Assembly: GCF_023284065.1 (NCBI RefSeq)
Contig: NZ_JAKIKP010000006.1
Coordinates: 124,001-188,000 of the forward strand
Direction of reading: 5' to 3'
DNA from: Shewanella gaetbuli
GTDB lineage: Bacteria; Pseudomonadota; Gammaproteobacteria; Enterobacterales; Shewanellaceae
DNA: 64,000 nt
Below the pieces are notes generated by a model. The model saw only the letters and a list, made by a program, of their open reading frames with translations, was not told the DNA's origin and made no database searches. This document shows, piece after piece, positions 56,828 to 64,000 of this stretch. A program made the position numbers and the translations under genes. Every line of letters starts with the position of its first letter. Positions within the stretch are counted from its first letter, which is position 1.

Positions 56828-57109
56828 ATGATTTGTGCAGTATATAAAAGTAGCCGTAAGGCTGATACCTACCTATTTGTCAAAAAACGTGATGTATTTG
56901 ATGATGTACCTGAACCTTTGATGGCAATGTTTGGCGCGCCCAAATTAGTCATGTTAGTGCCATTATCTAAGCGAGACTCTTTAGCGATGGCGGATATTGA
57001 AAAGGTGAAACAGCAGTTGGATGAAAAGGGCTATTATTTACAACTGCCTCCGCCTGAAGAAAACTTACTTGAGCAACACAAAGCCAGTATTAATTTTGAA
57101 AGTAGATAG
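56828..57109 (+). CDS. ycgL: YcgL domain protein
   Basis: A 93-residue protein matching the YcgL family, with MICAVYKSSRKADTYLFV, an MAMFGAPKLVMLV middle and KQQLDEKGYYLQLPPPEENLL at the end. Biochemical role is unknown. It is divergent from minC, as in E. coli, and nine bases upstream of ycgN. E. coli has ycgM between them; it is absent here. Confidence 0.9.
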   Translation: MICAVYKSSRKADTYLFVKKRDVFDDVPEPLMAMFGAPKLVMLVPLSKRDSLAMADIEKVKQQLDEKGYYLQLPPPEENLLEQHKASINFESR

Positions 57110-57118
57110 CTTTTAACT

Positions 57119-57592
57119 ATGAGCCAAGAAGAAAACCAAACGTCAACCCCCACCCGTTTTTGGGAAACAACTGCATTGGAAAATATGACGGCAGTGCAAT
57201 GGGAGTCTTTGTGTGATGGATGCGGTAAATGTTGTTTAAACAAACTTATCGATGATGACACCGACGAACTTTATTACACCAATGCTGCGTGCCACTTGCT
57301 AGATGACAATAGTTGTAATTGTCGGCGTTATATTGAAAGGTTTAAGTTCGTACCAGATTGTACGGTTGTTTCAATGGATAACTTAGCTGAGCTTACCTGG
57401 CTACCTGAAAGTTGCGCATATCGTAGATTATATCTTGGTAGGGGATTACCCAGTTGGCACCCATTAATAACCGGCTCTAAAGATGAAATGCATCGGCTAG
57501 GGATGTCAGTTCAAGCTAAAACGGTCAATGAAATGAAAGTTCGCTATCTAGAAGACAATATTGTCATGTGGCCATTGGAAGACCTAGATTAG
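57119..57592 (+). CDS. ycgN: YcgN family Cys-rich protein (UPF0260)
   Basis: A 157-residue protein of the YkgJ/YcgN family with a Cys cluster, [12 protein letters not shown], further Cys in AACHLL and NCRRY, plus VPDCTVV and PESCAYR. Such Cys spacing is consistent with a bound metal or iron-sulfur cluster. Function unknown. It starts nine bases after ycgL and ends 6 bases before a bidirectional terminator. Confidence 0.9.
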   Translation: MSQEENQTSTPTRFWETTALENMTAVQWESLCDGCGKCCLNKLIDDDTDELYYTNAACHLLDDNSCNCRRYIERFKFVPDCTVVSMDNLAELTWLPESCAYRRLYLGRGLPSWHPLITGSKDEMHRLGMSVQAKTVNEMKVRYLEDNIVMWPLEDLD

Positions 57593-57597
57593 CCCAT

Positions 57598-57627
57598 AAA
57601 AAAACGGACAAACATGTCCGTTTTTTT
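57598..57627. terminator. Bidirectional terminator between ycgN and dsbB
   Basis: AAAAAAACGGACA / TGTCCGTTTTTTT with a four-base loop. A perfect stem flanked by A on one side and T on the other serves both strands. Confidence 0.93.
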
Positions 57628-57654
57628 ATGGTTTTAATATGGCGTTGAATATCG

Positions 57655-58167
57655 TTATTTACGTTTTGGTGTGAGTGCGGGTAAAAACATCACTAGCCAA
57701 ATAAAGCTATAAACAATGAATGCCACCATAGTCCACTGCACCATGGTTAATGATAAGAAAGACCATACAGACTCGCCACACATACCGGTAGGTGAAAACA
57801 CTTCAGGTAGCCACTTATCTAAAGGCATAAATTCCGGAAATTCTGGGAAAAATGAGCAGGTTGCAAATGGGTTAGGATTTACCTGCATGTCATTGAGTTC
57901 GAAAGCGAGTTTAGCTCCCCAAATAGCACTGACTATCCAGCCTATCATAGCGATAAATCTCAGTATCCAAAGTTTAGGGAATAAGGCACCAACAAGGCCT
58001 GAAAGCATGATACCTAGCACCGCAACACGAATATAAACACACATTACACATGGGTCATATTCCATCACATATTGAAAAAATAATGCGCTAAGTTGCAGCG
58101 CTAACCCAGAAAAAAACAGTAATAACCATGACAATCTGTTTTGGCAAAATAGCTGAAGTTTATTCAA
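57655..58167 (-). CDS. dsbB: Disulfide bond formation protein DsbB
   Basis: Inner-membrane quinone-linked oxidase that recharges DsbA. The 170-residue protein has four transmembrane helices and both active pairs: Cys40 and Cys43 in PCVMCVYIR, and Cys104 and Cys130 in ATCSFFPEFP and GMCGESVW. Spacing equals E. coli (41, 44, 104, 130). It lies downstream of nhaB behind a terminator. dsbA is not in the window. Confidence 0.96.
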   Translation of the reverse strand: MNKLQLFCQNRLSWLLLFFSGLALQLSALFFQYVMEYDPCVMCVYIRVAVLGIMLSGLVGALFPKLWILRFIAMIGWIVSAIWGAKLAFELNDMQVNPNPFATCSFFPEFPEFMPLDKWLPEVFSPTGMCGESVWSFLSLTMVQWTMVAFIVYSFIWLVMFLPALTPKRK

Positions 58168-58190
58168 AATTTTTTCTCATGTAGAAGAAT

Positions 58191-58214
58191 AAAAACACCC
58201 TCAAAAGAGGGTGT
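58191..58214 (-). terminator. Intrinsic terminator between nhaB and dsbB
   Basis: Minus strand ACACCCTC / GAGGGTGT with a TTTT loop and TTTTATTC tail. Confidence 0.9.
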
Positions 58215-58291
58215 CATCATTGGACGATATTGGCTAAACATAAAATATTTATTCAACCTTGTCCATTGTTTGATATAGGTAAAAGCTTCAA

Positions 58292-59890
58292 CTAGTGCCC
58301 AGTAGCACCTCCAATGACATCTTTGGCTGAGTGGTGAATAAGCCAATGATTATCATAAAAATAGCTAGTCATGTCCGTTAAGAAACCGGTTTCAATCGCT
58401 AACACACCCACGATGGATAATACAATGGTATAGGGTAAAGCCATCCAAACCATTCGGCCATAAGATAAGCGAATCAACGGTGCTAAAGCAGATGTTAATA
58501 AGAACAAGAAGGCGGCCTGACCATTGGGGGTGGCTACCGACGGTAAGTTAGTTCCGGTATTGATTGCTACAGCCAGTAAGTCAAATTGCTCACGAGTAAT
58601 TTCACCCGCCATTAATGCCGATTTAACTTCATTAATATACACCGTACCAACAAAAACGTTATCACTCACCATAGAGAGTAAACCGTTAGCAATATAGAAA
58701 ATCACTAACTGAGTATTACCTTCGTAGCTTAATGCCCAATGAATAACTGGCGCAAATAATTGCTGGTCAATAATCACTGCTACCACAGCAAAAAATACCG
58801 CAAGTAAAGCCGTAAAAGGCAGCGCTTCTTCGAATGCTTTACCTATTTGGTGTTCATCTGTAATACCGTTAAATGCCGTGGTAAGAATAATAACTGACAA
58901 ACCAATTAAGCCCACAGAGGCAAGGTGTAATGCTAAGCCGGCAATTAACCAAAGACCCACAATAGCTTGAATCACTAATTTGGCTTTGTCTTGGCTGGTT
59001 CGATGTTCATCTTCATAGGTGGCGTAATCGGTTAAAATTTTATGCACCGCCTCAGGTAATTTTGCACCGTAGCCGAACCATTTAAATTTTTCGACCACAA
59101 AACAAGTGATAATACCTGCTGCAAAAACTGGCATCGTCACCGGAGCCATGCGAATAAAAAACTCACCAAAATTCCAATGAGCTTGTGCTGCAATAATGAG
59201 GTTTTGTGGCTCGCCCACCATGGTGCATACGCCACCTAATGCTGTACCAACACCAGAATGCATTAACAGGTTTCTTAAAAATGCACGAAAATCTTCTAAT
59301 TCTTCGTGATTAAGTTGTGGACTACTATCCTCATGGGTGTGGTCATGATTTGAGCTAAAGTCTTTGCCTGAAGCAACTTTGTGGTAAATAGAGTAGAAAC
59401 CCACCGCGACAGCAATAATGACAGCAATGACCGTCAAGGCGTCTAGGAATGCGGATAAGAATGCAGAAGCAATACAGAACATCAGTGACACAATGATCTT
59501 TGAGCGGATTTTAGTGATCATTTTAGTGAAGACAAACAACAACAGTTGCTTCATAAAATAAATGCCGGCGACCATAAAGATCAGTAATAGCAATACTTCT
59601 AAATTTGCTTCTATTTCATGTAATACTTGACTGGCGGAGGTCATCCCTATCATAACGGCTTGAATAGCAAGCAGGCCCCCAGGCTGTAATGGGTAACATT
59701 TTAATGCCATTGCTAAGGTGAAGATAAACTCGACCACGAGTACCCAACCTGCAACAAACGGGCTTACATAAAAGAATAGAATAGGATTAATAATGAGAAA
59801 GGCTACAATTGCGAGTTTGTACCACCTTGGAGAGTTACCTAAAAAGTTATTAAACATCGCTTGAGCTTGATTAGCCGGCATATCTGCCAC
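58292..59890 (-). CDS. nhaB: Na+/H+ antiporter NhaB
   Basis: Sodium-proton exchanger in the inner membrane. The 532-residue protein has about twelve transmembrane segments and matches E. coli NhaB from [20 protein letters not shown] through [40 protein letters not shown] and [13 protein letters not shown]. It has an added cytoplasmic loop with His-rich [12 protein letters not shown] near residue 185. The nhaB-fadR divergence is also in E. coli. In a marine bacterium it fits sodium homeostasis. Confidence 0.95.
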   Translation of the reverse strand: MADMPANQAQAMFNNFLGNSPRWYKLAIVAFLIINPILFFYVSPFVAGWVLVVEFIFTLAMALKCYPLQPGGLLAIQAVMIGMTSASQVLHEIEANLEVLLLLIFMVAGIYFMKQLLLFVFTKMITKIRSKIIVSLMFCIASAFLSAFLDALTVIAVIIAVAVGFYSIYHKVASGKDFSSNHDHTHEDSSPQLNHEELEDFRAFLRNLLMHSGVGTALGGVCTMVGEPQNLIIAAQAHWNFGEFFIRMAPVTMPVFAAGIITCFVVEKFKWFGYGAKLPEAVHKILTDYATYEDEHRTSQDKAKLVIQAIVGLWLIAGLALHLASVGLIGLSVIILTTAFNGITDEHQIGKAFEEALPFTALLAVFFAVVAVIIDQQLFAPVIHWALSYEGNTQLVIFYIANGLLSMVSDNVFVGTVYINEVKSALMAGEITREQFDLLAVAINTGTNLPSVATPNGQAAFLFLLTSALAPLIRLSYGRMVWMALPYTIVLSIVGVLAIETGFLTDMTSYFYDNHWLIHHSAKDVIGGATGH

Positions 59891-60426
59891 TCCAAAATTG
59901 TCGTGTTATTTAACGTTAATGTAAGCTTATGCATTACACTCAACTCAGATGATAGGTTGTTTCAAAGGTGTAAAATAATGAGCTTGCTTAAGTATTTATT
60001 GTGTAACAAAAGTAAAGGTTAACAACTTGACTATTTAGCTTAATTTACTACCAAACGAAATAAACTTAATCATATGATTTTTATATGTTTATTTTTTAAT
60101 TAAACGGTTAAAAATAGAGGGGGTCTCTATTTGGGCGATAGTTTAGCTTAATTAAACCTTAAATGTAATGATTAAACTTGAGCTACATCATAAAAATGTG
60201 TGAAACAATATAACATTTCGGCAAACAAATATGGCTGAATAATTCCATTAAGTAAGTGGCATTATATTGGAGGTTCACTTAATCCTATCGAACATTAGTA
60301 CAATAATTGCTCAGTAACGTGTTTGAAGCTAAACAATGGTTTTTATTTTTCTTGTCTCTGGTATGATCAGTGCCATTCTAAGTAGCAATAAAAACTACAA
60401 CCGCTAAGTATAGGAATTTTAGGCTG
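59891..60426. other. nhaB/fadR divergent regulatory region
   Basis: 536 AT-rich bases holding promoters of both genes. No open gene of note. The only recognised element is the FadR-like site at 60358-60370. The region nearest nhaB shows no clear motif. Confidence 0.5.
60358..60370. promoter_or_regulatory. FadR-like operator overlapping the fadR -10
   Basis: CTGGTATGATCAG, a near palindrome matching the FadR core TGGT-NN-GAYCA, contains a -10-like TATGAT (60362-60367). It is 57-69 bases before the fadR ATG. Binding there would repress fadR, giving autoregulation; the match is by motif only. Confidence 0.45.
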
Positions 60427-61146
60427 ATGATTATCAATGCCAAAGGTCCTGCAAGTTTTGCAGAAAAGTATATTGTTCGTTCTATCTGGGATAATAAGTT
60501 TCCTCCTGGATCAATTTTACCCGCAGAGCGCGAGCTGTCTGAACTTATCGGTGTGACGCGTACGACGTTAAGGGAAGTATTACAACGATTAGCGCGTGAT
60601 GGTTGGTTGAAGATTCAACATGGTAAACCTACTCAAGTAAATAACTTCTGGGAAACGTCTGGATTAAATATCCTTGAAACCATTGCTGACTTAAACCCTG
60701 AAGGCTTTCCATTATTAGTTGATCAACTGATGTCTGCTCGTGCCAATGTGAGCACGATTTATTTCAGAGCCTCATTTAGATTAAATCCTGAAAAAGCGCA
60801 ACAAATATTAGCGACAATTAATGAGTTACCGGATGAAGCTGAAGCCTATGCTGAATTTGATTACCGTTTACATCATACTTTAGCCTTTGCTTCGGGTAAT
60901 CCCTTGTATGTCTTAATTCTTAACGGCTTTAAAGGATTATATAGCAGAGTAGGCCGATATTATTTTTCGAGTAAAGAAGCCAGAAAGTTAGCGTTAGATT
61001 TTTATATTGAATTAGAAAAGCTAGCTCAAAATAAAGATTACCAAGCGGTGCCTGCTTTAATGAGAACTAATGCCATTGAAAGTGGCAAACTATGGCAAAA
61101 GCTTCGTGATGATATGCCTGCTGAAATTGCACAAGATAACAGTTAG
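60427..61146 (+). CDS. fadR: Fatty acid metabolism regulator FadR
   Basis: GntR-family acyl-CoA-responsive regulator that activates fab genes and represses fad genes in E. coli. The 239-residue protein has the winged helix with [20 protein letters not shown] and [20 protein letters not shown], nearly identical to E. coli, so the DNA target should be similar. The C-terminal acyl-CoA domain includes [20 protein letters not shown]. It is divergent from nhaB, the E. coli order. A terminator follows. Confidence 0.96.
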   Translation: MIINAKGPASFAEKYIVRSIWDNKFPPGSILPAERELSELIGVTRTTLREVLQRLARDGWLKIQHGKPTQVNNFWETSGLNILETIADLNPEGFPLLVDQLMSARANVSTIYFRASFRLNPEKAQQILATINELPDEAEAYAEFDYRLHHTLAFASGNPLYVLILNGFKGLYSRVGRYYFSSKEARKLALDFYIELEKLAQNKDYQAVPALMRTNAIESGKLWQKLRDDMPAEIAQDNS

Positions 61147-61172
61147 CCGTTGCAGTTTGAGTTGAATGCTAA

Positions 61173-61204
61173 AAAAAATGCCAATCATTTGATTGGCATT
61201 TTTT
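61173..61204. terminator. Bidirectional terminator after fadR
   Basis: AAAAAATGCCAATCA / TGATTGGCATTTTTT with a two-base loop. Serves fadR on plus and DUF2986 on minus. Confidence 0.92.
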
Positions 61205-61218
61205 ATGAAATTAATGAC

Positions 61219-61410
61219 TTAAGGTTTGTTTTCTTCAGTCGTTTCAGTGACAACAACTGACTCTGCTTCAGCTTGTTCAAGTTTAGCGCGTTCGGCCTTT
61301 GAAATATATCGAGGCTTAACTTTACTACTTGGATTGTCAGGCACGACTTTATTTTTGCGTGCTTTAGCTCGTTTAGCGAGCTTTTTAATCATCTGTTGCT
61401 TTTTGTTCAT
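61219..61410 (-). CDS. DUF2986 family small protein
   Basis: A 63-residue very basic protein with the DUF2986 pattern MNKKQQMIKKLAKRAKARKN and KPRYISKAERAKLEQ. The C-terminus is acidic. Charged composition suggests RNA or ribosome contact, but that is only inference. It is a short gene conserved in marine gammaproteobacteria. Confidence 0.75.
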   Translation of the reverse strand: MNKKQQMIKKLAKRAKARKNKVVPDNPSSKVKPRYISKAERAKLEQAEAESVVVTETTEENKP

Positions 61411-61499
61411 AATAAATCTTCGTTATGTCAATGTATGACAGGCCATTTGGCGATGAGAAACTCTGTTAACGCTATTTTAGCGTAAATAACGCCAAATCC

Positions 61500-61949
61500 C
61501 TAGCGAGCAAATTTTTTGATATCGTCTTCAGTTGCACCTTCGTTACATTCTCCGCGAATTTCACCTCGCTCGTACTCAATATAACGGCTGAGCTCAATAT
61601 AGCCTTGCTGACAATAGCCGGTCATCGCGATAGTTTTATCTAAACCGATTTGAACTTGTTGTTTCCAGACTTCTAGAAAATCTTCTCGTTGTTGCATTTC
61701 CCGTTGATAACTTCTGGCATCTTGTTTACGACGATTGATACGTTGCTGATGCGGCATGGCATCATCAATATTTCGATCTGATGCTGTCGCAAGTTTCGCT
61801 TTATAGACAAATAATTTGATGCCATCGCCTTTTATTTGAGTTTTAAACTGATCTTTAAATTGACCAGCAAACTCCATGGGATCAATCTTTTTTGCACTAC
61901 AGCCTGCTAAGCCGAATAACAGTGAAATGATGAGAAGTCGTTTCAACAA
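61500..61949 (-). CDS. Predicted lipoprotein, unknown function
   Basis: A 149-residue protein with a lipoprotein signal, LLIISLLFGLAGC (lipidated Cys17). The residue after Cys is Ser, so outer-membrane sorting is expected. The mature part is charged, helical, with RINRRKQDARSYQREMQQRE in the middle and two Cys, in GYCQQGY and GECNEG, that could form a disulfide. No family recognised. It lies 45 bases downstream of the glutaredoxin gene on the same strand. Confidence 0.75.
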   Translation of the reverse strand: MLKRLLIISLLFGLAGCSAKKIDPMEFAGQFKDQFKTQIKGDGIKLFVYKAKLATASDRNIDDAMPHQQRINRRKQDARSYQREMQQREDFLEVWKQQVQIGLDKTIAMTGYCQQGYIELSRYIEYERGEIRGECNEGATEDDIKKFAR

Positions 61950-61994
61950 AGGTAAGTCCTTTTATGTTTATTGAGTCACTGATGATACCAATGG

Positions 61995-62351
61995 TTAGGC
62001 AAACTTTTCATTTAAATATTGGCTGATAGCGGATGATTCATATAGCCATTGAGTTTGACCATTTTCTTCAATCCTTAAACAAGGTACTTGAACTTTGCCA
62101 CCTTGAGTAAGCAATTGCTGTTTATTATCTGCTAATTTGGCATCAACTAATTGAATATTTAGGTTTTGACGACGTAACTCTCGACGTACTTTTACACAAA
62201 ATGGGCATGCGTGGTATTGAAAAAGCGTTAATGATTGAGATTGTGCATCAACTTGAGTTTGTTCTTCTGGTGAACGTTGGCGTTTTTTCGGCGCAAAAAT
62301 AAAATTGAGTAATAAAATAATTCGGCCTAAAAACCATCGTATAACAAACAT
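61995..62351 (-). CDS. Membrane-anchored glutaredoxin
   Basis: A 118-residue protein with a hydrophobic N-terminal stretch (about 3-20, VIRWFLGRIILLLNFIFA) followed by a basic patch KKRQR, and a glutaredoxin domain with the active dithiol Cys49-Pro-Phe-Cys52 in YHACPFCVKVRREL and cis-Pro in VQVPCL. The basic residues after the anchor predict the domain faces the cytoplasm. It likely reduces disulfides or glutathione adducts near the membrane. It is 77 bases downstream of the DUF748 gene. Confidence 0.85.
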   Translation of the reverse strand: MFVIRWFLGRIILLLNFIFAPKKRQRSPEEQTQVDAQSQSLTLFQYHACPFCVKVRRELRRQNLNIQLVDAKLADNKQQLLTQGGKVQVPCLRIEENGQTQWLYESSAISQYLNEKFA

Positions 62352-62428
62352 AACTACCTCGTAAAAAAATAAAAGCGAATCTTACTGTATTGTTGATACA
62401 GATTAAAGCTTCATTATGATATCAAATG

Positions 62429-64000
62429 CTAATCAGCCTGCAATTCTAATGAGACTTCAGCCTCTTTGTGCTGAGTGTGAACTCTACTTTCCATTACAAA
62501 AATGCGATCGCTGGCAATATTCCCTTGTTCAACGAGGAATGACTTAACCGATTTCGCTCTTTCCTGTGCCAGTGCTCCTAAGTCACTTTCATTGACTGTT
62601 TGATTATTTTTTAACTGGTTATATAGTGCAATATGCCAACGAGTTGTTAACGTTTCAAGTGGCAATTCAGTGTCAGGTTCAATGGTTGCATGTTGTTCGA
62701 TTATCTGTTGTTTAATTAATTCCGGTTCTAGCTGTAACTCGCTGGTATACAGCTGATATAACGCCTGTGTTAAAGGGCCAGATTGCGGAAATTGACTGGC
62801 AGTTAACGGCGAGGGCAGATTGCTGACACTGATATTGGCAGATGATGCCAGTTTGCTGTGTAGTTTTTGTTCAGCCAGCGCTTGGCTATCGTTTATGGTA
62901 TCAACATCGCCTTTTACATTGATAATTAATAATGGCCGGTCTTTTAACGCTTGAGCAAGCTCAAGGATATGCTCAGTTTGTTGCTCTACAATGTGAGTTT
63001 GACCGTAATCAAAGGCCACTTTATTCAGCGGCTCATCAGAGCCGACTAAATTGGCGAGTAAGCTAAACGGAGCGGTCACCGCTTTGGTGATAATGTTACC
63101 AAAAGCTCCCCAAATGATACTGCCAAAGCTGAAGCTAGGAGAATCAAGATCACCTTCAATATCGACGCCTAAATCAATGACTCCGTGTCTATCTTGAAGT
63201 AGCGCAACGGCTAATGTGATAGGCAGGCTCGTTGCTAAACTACTGTTACTCGGTTTGCCAAGTTGTAATTGATTAATCACTACATGATTCGAACCTAACA
63301 GATTGTTTTTCTCGAGCTGATAGTTTAAGTCGAGGTTTATTTGGCCTTTATCAATATAATAGCCGGCATAAGTGCCTGAGTATGGGTTTACTGAGGTTAG
63401 TTCTACATGTTTGAACACGAGGTTTAAGTCCACAAAGGGCATTTTCGAAAATGGGTTTACCTTGCCTTTTAGAGTTACTGGAGCGTATTTATCGATTTTA
63501 CCCGCTATATCAACAATTGAAGGTGTGTTGTTAGTATTAGAAAGCTGTGAAATATGACCATTAAGCAGTTCTATGCCAGATGCAAAATTGGGTGTTAAAG
63601 AGTTATCAGCGAAGAATGCTGAACTATCTTTAAAAGTAATACGGTTAATGGTGATACTGGTGCTGGGAGTTGAAGCATCGGCTTGGGTTGCTTCCGCTGT
63701 TTTAGTCTCAGCTTCTTTAGCCGCTGAAGAACTTGGCTTAAGTAAATCTGAAATGTTGGTGGTTCTATCTTCAGCAATAATGACTCTGGAAAAAAGTTGA
63801 TCAAAGCTAATTTCATCGATTAGAAGCGTATTAGATTCTTTATCAAATTCAAGTTGATTAATATCCATTTTATTTAGCGTGACGAGTGGCTTATTTAAAA
63901 TGTTATCTTGAATTTCTAGGGTGTCTATCCATGCTTGACCGGTGTAGTTAAATTTTGAGGTAGCATCTAAACTGAGTTTGCCCACTGTACTTAATTTACC
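62429..64000 (-). CDS. DUF748 (AsmA-like) protein, C-terminal part, cut by window edge
   Basis: The 523 codons visible are the C-terminal part of a DUF748 protein, a family of large AsmA-like envelope proteins. The visible part has ITINRITFKDSSAFFADNSL, PFVDLNLVFKHVELTSVNPY, YIDKGQINLDLNYQ and LGVDIEGDLDSPSFSFG, all DUF748 signature parts. The C-terminus continues as a helical, OmpA-like module (residues LLIINVKGDVDT to VMESRVHTQ). The reading frame remains open upstream at 64000. Function in the envelope is unproven; other AsmA-like proteins move lipids. Confidence 0.85.
   Translation of the reverse strand, partial: GKLSTVGKLSLDATSKFNYTGQAWIDTLEIQDNILNKPLVTLNKMDINQLEFDKESNTLLIDEISFDQLFSRVIIAEDRTTNISDLLKPSSSAAKEAETKTAEATQADASTPSTSITINRITFKDSSAFFADNSLTPNFASGIELLNGHISQLSNTNNTPSIVDIAGKIDKYAPVTLKGKVNPFSKMPFVDLNLVFKHVELTSVNPYSGTYAGYYIDKGQINLDLNYQLEKNNLLGSNHVVINQLQLGKPSNSSLATSLPITLAVALLQDRHGVIDLGVDIEGDLDSPSFSFGSIIWGAFGNIITKAVTAPFSLLANLVGSDEPLNKVAFDYGQTHIVEQQTEHILELAQALKDRPLLIINVKGDVDTINDSQALAEQKLHSKLASSANISVSNLPSPLTASQFPQSGPLTQALYQLYTSELQLEPELIKQQIIEQHATIEPDTELPLETLTTRWHIALYNQLKNNQTVNESDLGALAQERAKSVKSFLVEQGNIASDRIFVMESRVHTQHKEAEVSLELQAD

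Overview
The window reads as chromosomal DNA of a low-GC marine gammaproteobacterium of the Shewanella type. The evidence is the Gammaproteobacteria-type gene content (rne/rluC divergence, yceD-rpmF-plsX-fab cluster, speA, minCDE, dsbB-nhaB-fadR), AT-rich intergenic DNA, and families typical of Shewanella and Vibrio (DUF3802, DUF2986, a CheD-containing che cluster). Genus assignment is inference from protein resemblance. I found no rRNA, tRNA, CRISPR array, prophage or transposase gene. Most of the window is ordered core genome; the only mobile-looking DNA is one MITE-like inverted-repeat element near 20.9 kb.

Layout. 1-4.1 kb: 5' part of rne (minus), a long rne/rluC divergent region, rluC, a HAD phosphatase and a convergent, overlapping maf. 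4.1-10.4 kb: yceD-rpmF-plsX-fabH-fabD-fabG-acpP-fabF, the type II fatty-acid synthesis cluster, with a FadR-like palindrome before acpP. 10.6-14.5 kb: an acyl-CoA thioesterase behind a Fur-like site, a beta-hydroxyacid dehydrogenase, cdd and sbcB. 14.9-18.2 kb: a diheme cytochrome c peroxidase and a catalase-peroxidase that both carry signal peptides, a likely periplasmic peroxide-defence operon. 18.4-24.5 kb: an unrecognised protein, rlmA, a cold-shock gene with long leader, the MITE-like repeat, an ABC exporter pair, yceH and cvfB.

25-32.2 kb: a polyamine block, speA-speD-speB, in which speD is of the eukaryotic AdoMet decarboxylase type; then pdxH, yaiI, yceI, DUF3802 and an exported protein with two tandem retropepsin-like domains. 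32.3-41.6 kb: a complete minus-strand chemosensory cluster (membrane MCP, cheY, cheA, cheW, soluble triple-PAS MCP with a CheR-type C-terminal pentapeptide, cheR, cheD, cheB). 42-48.3 kb: a basic-tailed small protein, a Nif3-family protein, ynbE-ydbH (envelope lipid transport family, without ydbL), yeaD and a DUF938 methyltransferase.

48.3-51.8 kb: an orphan LuxR-type response regulator divergent from an operon of an M50B intramembrane metallopeptidase, a methyltransferase with a signal peptide and an alpha/beta hydrolase. 52-61.1 kb: fadD, rnd, minCDE, ycgL, ycgN, dsbB, nhaB and fadR, groupings also seen in E. coli; fadR has a FadR-like site over its -10. 61.2-64 kb: DUF2986, a lipoprotein, a membrane-anchored glutaredoxin and a DUF748 (AsmA-like) protein cut by the window edge.

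Fatty-acid metabolism links several parts: synthesis (fab cluster), acyl-CoA removal (thioesterase), activation (fadD) and the regulator FadR, with candidate FadR sites at acpP and fadR. I did not find a clear new defence or mobile system. The best leads are the eukaryotic-type SpeD without a neighbouring speE, the exported KatG plus Ccp pair, the M50B/exported-methyltransferase operon, the tandem retropepsin protein and the repeated FGFF motif in the CheA linker.
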